Assembly: GCA_910588295.1 (NCBI GenBank)
Contig: CAJUQO010000003.1
Location: 68,187 to 132,186, forward strand
Length of the DNA: 64,000 bases
Origin: an uncultured Lachnospiraceae bacterium
GTDB taxonomy: Bacteria > Bacillota > Clostridia > Lachnospirales > Lachnospiraceae
Direction of reading: 5' to 3'
In this document: piece after piece, positions 16,686-24,405 of the stretch
How the letters are laid out: each line of letters begins with the position of its first letter
How positions within the stretch are numbered: the stretch's first letter is position 1
The notes under the pieces: generated by a model
Told to the model about the DNA's origin: nothing
Databases searched by the model: none
What the model saw: the letters and a program-made list of their open reading frames with translations, nothing else
Position numbers and translations under genes: made by a program

Positions 16686-16812
16686 GGGAACAGACCATCA
16701 TGCGCCGCTTTGGCGCGCTACCACTGATGAAAGTCGGAACTGGCGCATTTGGCATCCCTGAATGAATGCCGCCTACGGCGGCGGGGTTTCAAAGTAAACG
16801 AAGGAAAAAGCT
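16686..16812. repeat. Intergenic hairpin cluster between polA and coaE
   Basis: Two small perfect hairpins, GCGCC/GGCGC (16702-16706, 16712-16716) and GCCGCC/GGCGGC (16768-16773, 16777-16782). The phrase GGCATCCCTGAATGAATGCC resembles GCATTCCTGAATCATGC inside the repeat at 18201-18333, so this may be a diverged relative. No gene seen. Confidence 0.35.
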
Positions 16813-17409
16813 ATGAGAATTATCGGAGTAACCGGTGGTATCGGGTGCGGAAAATCGGAGGTGCTGAATTTTATCGCATCCCATTATGATGCTACGATTA
16901 TGAAAGCCGATCAGATCGGCCATATACTGATGCAGAAAGGAAGAAAGTGCTACACGAGAATTGTGGATACCTTTGGCGAGGGTATTTTGAAGGAAAATGG
17001 CGAGATCGACCGCGGCAAGCTGGCCCATATCGTATTCCCCCGGCCGGAGGAGCTGGCTAAACTGAACGGTATCATGCATCCGGCTATAAAGAATTATATT
17101 CTGCATGCCATTGAGAAGGAAAAAAAAATCGGCACCGAATATTTTATCGTGGAGGCGGCCTTGCTTCTGGAGGATCATTATGATGATTTCTGCAATGAGG
17201 TGTGGTATATTTATGCCGATGAGGATACCCGCATCGAGCGGCTGAAGGAGAGCCGGGACTATACGGAGGAGAAGATTGTCCGCATCATGGCCAATCAGCT
17301 CACAGAGGAGGAGTTTGAACGGCGGTGCGGCGTGGAGATCGATAACAGCGGTGATTTCTCCTACACGGAGCGGCAGATCAGACGGAGGTTGGGCGATGAA
17401 GCTATGTAG
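16813..17409 (+). CDS. coaE: Dephospho-CoA kinase
   Basis: Last step of coenzyme A synthesis, phosphorylating the ribose 3'-OH of dephospho-CoA. The 198 residues start MRIIGVTGGIGCGKSEV with the P-loop, and show ADQIGHILMQKG and HPAIKNYILHAIEKE. AACGAAGGAAAAAGCT gives a moderate ribosome binding site. Its last 14 bp overlap the walJ start in another frame, indicating coupling. Confidence 0.94.
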   Translation: MRIIGVTGGIGCGKSEVLNFIASHYDATIMKADQIGHILMQKGRKCYTRIVDTFGEGILKENGEIDRGKLAHIVFPRPEELAKLNGIMHPAIKNYILHAIEKEKKIGTEYFIVEAALLLEDHYDDFCNEVWYIYADEDTRIERLKESRDYTEEKIVRIMANQLTEEEFERRCGVEIDNSGDFSYTERQIRRRLGDEAM

Positions 17410-18193
17410 TGTGGCCAGCGGGAGCAGCGGCAACTGTATTTTTGTAGGTTCGGAGCATACGTCCCTGCTGGTGGATGCGGGGATCAGCGGCAAGCGGACG
17501 GCGGCGGGGGTGGAAGCCCTGGACCGCTCCATGCAGGAGCTGGACGGCATCCTGGTAACCCATGAGCACAGCGACCACATCCGGGGGCTGGGCGTGCTGG
17601 CACGGAAATATAAACTGCCCGTCTACGCTACGGCGGGTACCATTGAGGAGATCCGGCGCACCAATCCCATCGGGAAACTGCCGGAGGGTGTCTTTCATGA
17701 GATCGTGCCGGATCAGGTTTTTACCCTGGGAGATATCGACGTATATCCGTTCCGGATCTCCCACGATGCCGCGGAGCCTGTGGGTTACCGTTTCGACTGC
17801 GGGGAAAAACATGCGGCCGTGGCTACGGATATGGGAATGTATGACCGTTACATTGTGGATAAGTTAAGAGGACTGGATGTACTGCTTTTGGAGTCTAACC
17901 ACGACGAGCGTATGCTGGAGGTGGGCCGTTATCCCTATTATCTGAAAAGGCGGATTGCCGGGAACAGCGGGCATCTCTCCAACGAGACGGCGGGGCGGCT
18001 GCTCTGCGAGATCCTGCATGACGGTATGAAGGAAATCTTTCTCGGCCATCTGAGCCAGGAGAATAATTATGAGGATCTGGCCTTTGAGACGGTGTGCAGC
18101 GAAATCACCATGGGAAAAAATCCCTACCGGGCGGCGGATTTTCATATTGAAGTGGCCCACAGGGACAGGATTTCGGAAGCTGTGGATTTCTAA
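17396..18193 (+). CDS. walJ: MBL-fold metallohydrolase, WalJ/YycJ family
   Basis: Metallo-beta-lactamase-fold protein of 265 residues. It begins MKLCSVASGSSGNCIFVGSE and carries the metal motif THEHSDHIRGLGVL plus LESNHDERML and GHLSQENN. YycJ/WalJ is associated with cell-wall regulation and DNA repair in Bacillus; its exact substrate is not settled. The start lies inside the 3' end of coaE. The usual walRK genes are not nearby. Confidence 0.9.
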   Translation: MKLCSVASGSSGNCIFVGSEHTSLLVDAGISGKRTAAGVEALDRSMQELDGILVTHEHSDHIRGLGVLARKYKLPVYATAGTIEEIRRTNPIGKLPEGVFHEIVPDQVFTLGDIDVYPFRISHDAAEPVGYRFDCGEKHAAVATDMGMYDRYIVDKLRGLDVLLLESNHDERMLEVGRYPYYLKRRIAGNSGHLSNETAGRLLCEILHDGMKEIFLGHLSQENNYEDLAFETVCSEITMGKNPYRAADFHIEVAHRDRISEAVDF

Positions 18194-18200
18194 TACATAC

Positions 18201-18333
18201 GTAACTGTTCAGTACCTTCACAGTTTCGATGCAAAATCCATGTAAATCGCCTCTGGCGATGGGATTTTGCATTCCTGAATCATGCTTTTACGGCCTCAGC
18301 AGCAAAGTGCTTCGGCCTGTGCTGAACAGTTAC
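18201..18333. repeat. MITE-like palindromic repeat
   Basis: Terminal inverted repeat of 15 bp with one mismatch (GTAACTGTTCAGTAC at 18201-18215, GTGCTGAACAGTTAC at 18319-18333). TACATAC directly flanks the left end (18194-18200) and recurs at the right edge (18331-18337), possibly a target duplication. Inside, ATGCAAAATCC (18229-18239) pairs with GGATTTTGCAT (18262-18272), and ATCGCC/GGCGAT makes a further hairpin. No coding capacity. Related short copies lie at 22530, 33102 and 47491. Confidence 0.6.
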
Positions 18334-18358
18334 ATACATACAATTTATGGAGGTGGCT

Positions 18359-18631
18359 ATGAAAAAGGCGATCATTACAGTGGTGGGCAAGGATACGGTG
18401 GGTATCATCGCCCGGGTCTGCACCTATCTGGCGGACAATCAGATTAATATCCTGGATATTTCCCAGACCATTCTCGACGGTCTGTTTAACATGATGATGA
18501 TTACGGATATCAGCGGGACGGATAAAACCATGGGGGATATCACGGAGGAGCTTGACCGGCTGGGGGATGATATCGGCGTTGTGATCCGCTGCCAGTTGGA
18601 GGACATCTTTACAAAGATGCACCGGATCTGA
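18359..18631 (+). CDS. ACT-domain protein (UPF0237)
   Basis: A 90-residue ACT-domain protein (MKKAIITVVGKDTVGIIARV, DISQTILDGLFNMMMI). ACT domains bind small ligands, usually amino acids. It is nearly always beside the UPF0210 gene, as here (17-bp gap), so the two probably work together, role unknown. GGAGGTGG precedes the ATG, which sits 25 bp from the repeat element's right end. Confidence 0.92.
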   Translation: MKKAIITVVGKDTVGIIARVCTYLADNQINILDISQTILDGLFNMMMITDISGTDKTMGDITEELDRLGDDIGVVIRCQLEDIFTKMHRI

Positions 18632-18648
18632 GACGGAGGTGATTGTCC

Positions 18649-20013
18649 ATGATCAATATATTTGAGGTACATGAGACCAATAAGATGATCGAGCAGGAGA
18701 ACCTGGATGTGCGTACGATTACGCTGGGCATCAGCCTTCTGGACTGTGTTGATGCCGATCTGGATGCGGTTTGTGAGAAGATTTATACGAAGATCACTGC
18801 CTTGGCGAATGATCTGGTGAAGACCGGCGAGGATATTTCTCTTGAGTATGGGATTCCCATTGTGAATAAACGGATCTCCATCACTCCGGCGGCCCTGGTG
18901 GGCGGCGCGGCCTGCAAGTCCCCGGAGGATTTCGTGCAGATCGCCCGCACGTTGGATCGGGCGGCCAAGGAGGTGGGCGTGAATTTCCTTGGCGGCTATT
19001 CGGCTTTGGTGGCAAAGGGCATGACGAAGGCGGATGAACTGTTGATCCGCTCCATTCCCGAAGCCCTGTCCGTGACGGAGCGGGTGTGCAGCTCCGTCAA
19101 TGTGGGCTCCACAAAGACGGGCATCAACATGGATGCGGTGCGGTTGATGGGGGATATTGTCCATGAGACGGCGGAGCGTACCGCCGATCAGGACTCTCTG
19201 GGCTGCGCAAAGCTGGTGGTATTCTGTAACGCGCCGGATGATAATCCCTTTATGGCCGGGGCTTTCCACGGCGTGACCGAGGCGGACGCCATCATCAATG
19301 TGGGTGTCAGCGGCCCGGGCGTGGTGAAATATGCCCTGGAACAGGTGCGGGGAGCTGATTTTGAACAGCTCTGCGAGACTATAAAGAAAACGGCTTTCAA
19401 GATCACCCGTGTAGGCCAGCTGGTGGCCCAGGAGGCTTCCCGCCGTCTGGGTATACCCTTCGGTATCATCGATCTGTCCCTGGCGCCCACCCCGGCGGTG
19501 GGGGATTCCGTGGCGGAGATCCTGCAGGAGATCGGCCTGGAGTCCGTCGGCGCACCGGGTACTACGGCGGCTTTGGCCCTGCTGAATGATCAGGTGAAAA
19601 AAGGCGGTGTGATGGCTTCCTCCTATGTGGGGGGCTTAAGCGGCGCGTTTATCCCGGTCAGCGAGGATCAGGGGATGATCCAGGCCGTGAATGCCGGTTC
19701 CCTGACCCTGGAGAAACTGGAGGCCATGACTTGCGTATGCTCCGTAGGGCTGGATATGATCGCCATTCCCGGTGATACGGCGTCCACGACTATCGCGGGC
19801 ATCATTGCCGACGAGATGGCCATCGGAATGGTGAACCAGAAGACCACGGCCGTGCGCCTGATCCCGGTGATCGGGAAGGACGTGGGCGAGGTGGTGGAGT
19901 TCGGCGGCCTGCTGGGTTATGCGCCGATCATGCCGGTGAACCGGTTTTCCTGTGAGGGATTTGTGAACCGTGGCGGCCGGATACCGGCGCCGATCCACAG
20001 TTTTAAAAATTAA
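18649..20013 (+). CDS. PFL family protein (UPF0210/DUF711)
   Basis: A 454-residue protein of the UPF0210 family, related in fold to pyruvate-formate-lyase-like proteins but without a visible radical glycine loop. Landmarks are MINIFEVHETNKMI, DVRTITLGISLLDC, GFSAL-like FLGGYSALVAKG and ALLNDQVKKGGVMASS. Function is not established; the ACT partner suggests amino-acid-linked regulation. GACGGAGGTGATTGTCC precedes the ATG at 18649. Confidence 0.9.
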   Translation: MINIFEVHETNKMIEQENLDVRTITLGISLLDCVDADLDAVCEKIYTKITALANDLVKTGEDISLEYGIPIVNKRISITPAALVGGAACKSPEDFVQIARTLDRAAKEVGVNFLGGYSALVAKGMTKADELLIRSIPEALSVTERVCSSVNVGSTKTGINMDAVRLMGDIVHETAERTADQDSLGCAKLVVFCNAPDDNPFMAGAFHGVTEADAIINVGVSGPGVVKYALEQVRGADFEQLCETIKKTAFKITRVGQLVAQEASRRLGIPFGIIDLSLAPTPAVGDSVAEILQEIGLESVGAPGTTAALALLNDQVKKGGVMASSYVGGLSGAFIPVSEDQGMIQAVNAGSLTLEKLEAMTCVCSVGLDMIAIPGDTASTTIAGIIADEMAIGMVNQKTTAVRLIPVIGKDVGEVVEFGGLLGYAPIMPVNRFSCEGFVNRGGRIPAPIHSFKN

Positions 20014-20034
20014 TTTAAAGAATGATAGAGTATG

Positions 20035-20064
20035 GGACAATCGGGGGGAGGATTCCGATTGTCC
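20035..20064. terminator. Hairpin between convergent genes
   Basis: Perfect 10-bp inverted repeat GGACAATCGG / CCGATTGTCC (20035-20044, 20055-20064), loop of ten. No T run, so a weak or bidirectional transcript end. Confidence 0.5.
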
Positions 20065-20540
20065 TACAATGTAAATAATGCTTTCTCGTAATCTTTCACA
20101 TAATATCGAATGTTCTTTCGGCCTTTTTGGATAATGATATGCCCCTCTTTTTCGAGCAGCTTTTTTTGTGCTTCAATACCGCCGGGATATTTTGGGTTTA
20201 GTTCCCCATTGGCTTTCAGCGTTCTCCAATAAGGTGTTTTATCATTGTTTCTCTGAAAACTTGCCCATGCGGCAATCGAGACGAATATTCCTGCTGTAAT
20301 CGGCTCTGTAAAATCAGCTCCGTTTGCGTTTGCAAAATATTCCCTTATTGCACCTACCGTGAGCAGCTTTCCCAATGGTACGAGCCGCATTACTTTGTCA
20401 TAGTCAATCGGCGGCGCAAAATACATCCTGTCTCCGCCATATTTTTCTATGCTTTTTTCATCCGTAATTGTCTGGAACTTCGGCATATCCTTACTGTCGT
20501 TCAACATTGCGTTAAAATCCTTCTTATTTTCATTTGCCAT
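20064..20540 (-). CDS. MGMT-family (alkyltransferase-like) protein
   Basis: The C-terminal part (about residues 50-158) matches the DNA-binding domain of O6-methylguanine-DNA methyltransferases: VPLGKLLTVGAIREYF, AAWASFQRNNDKTPYW, RTLKANGELNPKYPGG. The catalytic PCHR is absent, as in alkyltransferase-like proteins, which bind damaged bases without removing them. The N-terminal 45 residues are charged and unrecognised. Start is ATG at 20540, after GGAGG; upstream in-frame codons lack a site. Confidence 0.82.
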   Translation of the reverse strand: MANENKKDFNAMLNDSKDMPKFQTITDEKSIEKYGGDRMYFAPPIDYDKVMRLVPLGKLLTVGAIREYFANANGADFTEPITAGIFVSIAAWASFQRNNDKTPYWRTLKANGELNPKYPGGIEAQKKLLEKEGHIIIQKGRKNIRYYVKDYEKALFTL

Positions 20541-20651
20541 AACTAAGCACCTCCTGCCTACAAGCATATACCAAAGAAAAAATGTATGCAATGAGACAGT
20601 TTGAAAAAACACAAAAGGAACAAAAAATCAAAATTTGCGGAGGCAGACGGA

Positions 20652-21206
20652 ATGATTATTAAAGATATACATTTCACATTAAGAGATGGGCGAGAAGCAG
20701 TAATTCGAAGCCCCAGGGACGAGGATGCCGAGAGCATGCTGCATTATCTGTGTGTTTCGTCAGGAGAAACAGACTTTCTTCTGCGGTATCCGGAGGAATG
20801 TAAACAATATACGGTTGAAGATGAGAAAAAGCTTTTTGCCCAAAAGAATGAATCAGAGCATCAGGCCATGCTGGTATGCCTGGTAGACGGAAAAGTTGCC
20901 GGCAGTTGTGTCATTTCTGTCTATACAGAAATGAAGATGAAGCATCGCGCCGCTGTTGCCATTGCTCTGCTCCGCGAATACTGGAACCAGGGAATAGGGA
21001 CACGGATGCTTCAGGAAATGATCCACATTGCGGAAAGCTTTGAAGATATTATTCAGATAGAGCTGGAATACGTGGAAGGAAATATCCGCGCACGGCATCT
21101 ATATGAAAAAATGGGATTTAGAATAACCGGAGTCCGCCTTGATGCTATCCGATTAAAAAACGGGTCGTTACTTAATGAGTATATGATGGTAAAGAAAATA
21201 AAGTGA
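20652..21206 (+). CDS. GNAT-family N-acetyltransferase
   Basis: A 184-residue GCN5-related acetyltransferase. The acetyl-CoA-binding region is VAIALLREYWNQGIGTRMLQ, and IELEYVEGNIRARHLYEKMG completes the fold. Target unknown; RimI-like and detoxifying members look similar. GCGGAGG lies 8 bp before ATG 20652; a longer frame back to 20601 lacks a site and overlaps the divergent gene's promoter. Confidence 0.88.
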   Translation: MIIKDIHFTLRDGREAVIRSPRDEDAESMLHYLCVSSGETDFLLRYPEECKQYTVEDEKKLFAQKNESEHQAMLVCLVDGKVAGSCVISVYTEMKMKHRAAVAIALLREYWNQGIGTRMLQEMIHIAESFEDIIQIELEYVEGNIRARHLYEKMGFRITGVRLDAIRLKNGSLLNEYMMVKKIK

Positions 21207-21270
21207 CGAACTCTCGTTGTGGATCAGAATTTGGCGAAACAGGTGCGTGATGGGTAAAAAATTATCAGAA

Positions 21271-21310
21271 ATCCCGGTTTGCCTGTGAGCGGTTCAGGCA
21301 AAAACGGGAT
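21271..21310. other. Imperfect hairpin in gap before lipoprotein gene
   Basis: ATCCCGGTTTGCCTG pairs with CAGGCAAAAACGGGAT across a short loop; no T run follows. The surrounding 230-bp gap holds no other feature I recognise. Confidence 0.35.
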
Positions 21311-21435
21311 ATCAGGAAAGAGGATATCATATAGAGCAGCCGTAGTATTTGTCATCTCATCTGCGTTTTAATGGTATCAGGCGGGATATGGGGAGCATTT
21401 CCTCATCATCGGGCCATATATGGAGGTGACAGATT

Positions 21436-22527
21436 ATGAAAAAGAGGAAACTGACGGGAATTTGTCTGGCAGTCTGTGTGATGGGCGCCGCTGTGACAGC
21501 CTGTTCGGCGCAAGGACAGGCGGAGAACGGCAGTCCGGCATCCACGGAAGGGGTACAATACACCGACGGAATTGCCGAAGAACCGGGGAATGACGGAGAA
21601 GACGGCAAAGCGGTGTCCGGCATCGTCGATGGAACAGTATCTGGCCAGGGGACAGGGGATGAAGCCGGCAGTCCGGCCGAACCGGCTGACGGTCAGGGGG
21701 AAACAGAAGGCGGTCTCCCGGCGGAGCTGCTGAAAGACTCTTATCTGAACGGCCCTGATACCTGTCCGTATGTGACCTTTGTCTCCGACGGCCCGGTGAC
21801 GGCCCAGGGCGGCAGATTCCTCCTGTCGGCCGCGGAGGACGGGGATCTCTGGCGCTATGATGAGTTTGAGATATTAAAACGGTACATGCACGGAGAATGG
21901 AGCCAGGTGCCCATTATCACCGGAATGTGCGGAAATACTTCTTATTACGATGTCCCGGCAGACGAACCAGAGGCGATGGATATAGAATGGCAATGGCTTT
22001 ATGGCGAGCTGCCCCCCGGTATCTATTGCCTGGAAAAGAATATTTTTCCCGGGAAAGTTCTGGACGCGGATTATGAGGATATGGACGAGAAGACGATAGC
22101 CATGGAGGAAGCAAAGAAACATGTCTGCGCGCCCTTTGCCATCCATGGGGAGCCGGATATCCAAATGGAGGTCTGGGACGTCACGCCCACGGGATTGAAA
22201 CTGCAGTTTACCCATATGCCGGGCAAGGCGCGGGACACAACGGAGTACGATTTTGGCTCCTGGTACGAGCTGGAGCAGTATACGGAAGGGGAATGGAAAA
22301 CTCTGCCTGTATACGCCGAGGCTGAATATGCATGGGAGGATTTGGCTTATAGTATTCCCGCCGAGGGTTCCCAGGTGCTGGAGATTGACTGGGAATGGCT
22401 GTATGGATCTCTGGAGGACGGTACATACCGTATCCACAAGAATATATATCCCGAAAAGGACGCGTCCCGGGATCTGTCGATGTACACGGCTTTTTGGGTA
22501 GAAAAATGCCGGGAAGGTGAAGAGTAA
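21436..22527 (+). CDS. Lipoprotein with two bacterial Ig-like (Big_20-type) repeats
   Basis: Signal peptide with lipobox VTAC and Cys23, so anchored on the outer face of the membrane. A Gly/Glu/Pro-rich linker (about 25-110) follows. Two repeats of about 110 residues then appear. Each has a strand pattern ending IEWQWLYGELPPGIY (repeat 1) or IDWEWLYGSLEDGTY (repeat 2), and then a KNIYP- or KNIFP-type tail. This matches an immunoglobulin-like domain common in Clostridial surface lipoproteins. Ligand unknown. Confidence 0.8.
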   Translation: MKKRKLTGICLAVCVMGAAVTACSAQGQAENGSPASTEGVQYTDGIAEEPGNDGEDGKAVSGIVDGTVSGQGTGDEAGSPAEPADGQGETEGGLPAELLKDSYLNGPDTCPYVTFVSDGPVTAQGGRFLLSAAEDGDLWRYDEFEILKRYMHGEWSQVPIITGMCGNTSYYDVPADEPEAMDIEWQWLYGELPPGIYCLEKNIFPGKVLDADYEDMDEKTIAMEEAKKHVCAPFAIHGEPDIQMEVWDVTPTGLKLQFTHMPGKARDTTEYDFGSWYELEQYTEGEWKTLPVYAEAEYAWEDLAYSIPAEGSQVLEIDWEWLYGSLEDGTYRIHKNIYPEKDASRDLSMYTAFWVEKCREGEE

Positions 22528-22529
22528 GT

Positions 22530-22558
22530 GTAACCGTTCAGCTTGGCTGAACTGTTAC
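22530..22558. repeat. Short palindrome related to the 18201 element
   Basis: GTAACCGTTCAGC (22530-22542) and GCTGAACTGTTAC (22546-22558) form a 13-bp stem with one mismatch and a 3-nt loop. It carries the same terminal sequence as the MITE-like element. Confidence 0.5.
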
Positions 22559-22594
22559 GAGTAAGTATGGGAAAGATAATCAGGGGAAGGAAAT

Positions 22595-23257
22595 ATGGAA
22601 ATTCAGAGCCTTATTGTATCTGGTATGGAATTGGTCGGAACGATTGCTTTTGCCGCATCAGGCGCAATGGTTGGGATCCACTGTAGAATGGATGTTTTTG
22701 GCGTATGTGTGCTGGGAGTGATTACGGCCGTGGGCGGCGGTATGACAAGGGATATTATTCTTGGAAATGTCCCCGGAGCGCTGACAAATCCGGTGTATGT
22801 GGCGGCCGCCGTTGTCACGGCCCTGGTGCTGTTTGCCGTTTTGTATTTTAAAGTCAATGTTTTGCAGGGCAGGATCGGTATCGTATATGATAAGGTTATG
22901 CTGGTCATGGATTCGACAGGGCTTGGCATATTTACGGCGGCAGGCGTGATCACCGGAATAAACGCGGGGTATATCGGGGACATTTTTTTGCTGACGGTTC
23001 TCGGTACCTTGACCGGTGTGGGCGGCGGACTTTTGCGCGATGTGATGGCGGGGCAGCCGCCCTATATTTTTGTAAAACATGTATACGCCTGTGCTTCGGT
23101 GACGGGGGCGGTGTGCTGTGTGTGGGTTTATAGGCTGTTCGGACAGGTTCCGGCCATGTTCATAGCGTCCGGGGTGGTCATGGCAATTCGGTTTCTGGCC
23201 GCGCATTTTCGGTGGAATCTGCCGCATGTAAGTTGGGAAAGGAAAAAGCAGCTATGA
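22595..23257 (+). CDS. Trimeric intracellular cation channel (TRIC/YadS) family protein
   Basis: A 220-residue membrane protein with about seven helices and two internal repeats, each with a glycine-rich loop: AVGGGMTRDIILGNVP and GVGGGLLRDVMAGQPP. These mark the prokaryotic TRIC family, thought to conduct K+ or other monovalent cations. It overlaps sbcD by 4 bp (ATGA), so translation is coupled although the functions are unrelated. Confidence 0.9.
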   Translation: MEIQSLIVSGMELVGTIAFAASGAMVGIHCRMDVFGVCVLGVITAVGGGMTRDIILGNVPGALTNPVYVAAAVVTALVLFAVLYFKVNVLQGRIGIVYDKVMLVMDSTGLGIFTAAGVITGINAGYIGDIFLLTVLGTLTGVGGGLLRDVMAGQPPYIFVKHVYACASVTGAVCCVWVYRLFGQVPAMFIASGVVMAIRFLAAHFRWNLPHVSWERKKQL

Positions 23258-24402
23258 AATTTTTTCATTTATCCGATCTCCATATTGGACTGAAACTGAT
23301 GAACCGAGATCTGCGGGAGGATCAGGAATATATTTTGGGACAGATCGTCCGTCTGGCCGGGTGTGAGAAACCGGATGCCATTGTGATCGCGGGTGATATC
23401 TATGATAAAGCTGTCCCCTCTGCGGAGGCGGTGGAGGTTTTCGATCATTTTATTGCGGCGCTGACCGAGGCGGCTCCTGACACGGTGGTCATGATGATCA
23501 GCGGGAACCATGACAGCGCTCCCCGGGTCAACTGTTTCCGGAGCGTGCTCTCCCGGCAGAAGCTCTACATGATCGGACAGCCGCCCCGGACGGAGGAGGA
23601 ATATATCGAAAAAGTCACGCTGCGGGACGGATACGGCCCTGTGAATTTTTACCTGCTTCCCTTTGTGAAGCCGTCCATGGTCCGGCAGATCGCGGGAGCG
23701 GATGAGAACGGCAATTGTCTTTCCTATAAGGATACGCTGTACCGGTTGATCGGGCGGGAGCAGGTTGACAGCGGAGAACGGAATGTCCTGGTGAGCCATC
23801 AGTTTTATCTGCCTGCGGGGAAGAAAGCGGAGGATGTGGAGCGGATGGATTCGGAGATACGCACCGTGGGAAATATCGACGAGGTGTCCGCCGATGTGCT
23901 GAAGCCCTTTGACTATGCCGCTCTGGGGCACATCCACAAACCGATGAAAGTGGGTAAGGAGGTCTACCGTTACTGCGGCACGCCTTTGGCCTGTTCTGTC
24001 AGCGAGGCGGGGCAGGACAAGGGAGTGGTGATGGTGGAAATGGGAGCCAAAGGCGGGGAGATCAGGATCACCGTCCTGCCGCTGGAACCTCTGCGCCAGG
24101 TGCGCGTCATCCGGGGCAGCCTGGAGGAAGTGCTGGGGGAAGCCTGTGAGGATTACGTCACAGTCATTCTCACCGACAGGGCGGATCTGGATATGCTGGA
24201 CATGCAGGATCGCATCCGCCTTGCCTTTCCCTGTTTGCTGGAGATCAGGAGAGAAAATCTCAGGCCGGTGGCTGTCGGCGGAGAGGCCGCGGTTCATGCG
24301 GATCTGGATCCCCTTGCCTTGTGCTGTGCTTTTTTATCGGATCTGGATGATACGGAGAAGGAGATTCTGCGGGATGTAATTCATACTGTGCAGGAGGCAT
24401 AA
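23254..24402 (+). CDS. sbcD: Exonuclease SbcCD subunit D
   Basis: Mre11-type nuclease subunit cutting DNA hairpins and blocked ends. The 382 residues start MKFFHLSDLHIGLKLMNRDL and show GDIYDKAVPSAEAV, ISGNHDSAPR and the metal-site LGHIHKP, all of the calcineurin-like phosphoesterase fold. The start overlaps the TRIC stop. sbcC follows 3 bp downstream. Confidence 0.95.
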   Translation: MKFFHLSDLHIGLKLMNRDLREDQEYILGQIVRLAGCEKPDAIVIAGDIYDKAVPSAEAVEVFDHFIAALTEAAPDTVVMMISGNHDSAPRVNCFRSVLSRQKLYMIGQPPRTEEEYIEKVTLRDGYGPVNFYLLPFVKPSMVRQIAGADENGNCLSYKDTLYRLIGREQVDSGERNVLVSHQFYLPAGKKAEDVERMDSEIRTVGNIDEVSADVLKPFDYAALGHIHKPMKVGKEVYRYCGTPLACSVSEAGQDKGVVMVEMGAKGGEIRITVLPLEPLRQVRVIRGSLEEVLGEACEDYVTVILTDRADLDMLDMQDRIRLAFPCLLEIRRENLRPVAVGGEAAVHADLDPLALCCAFLSDLDDTEKEILRDVIHTVQEA

Positions 24403-24405
24403 CAG

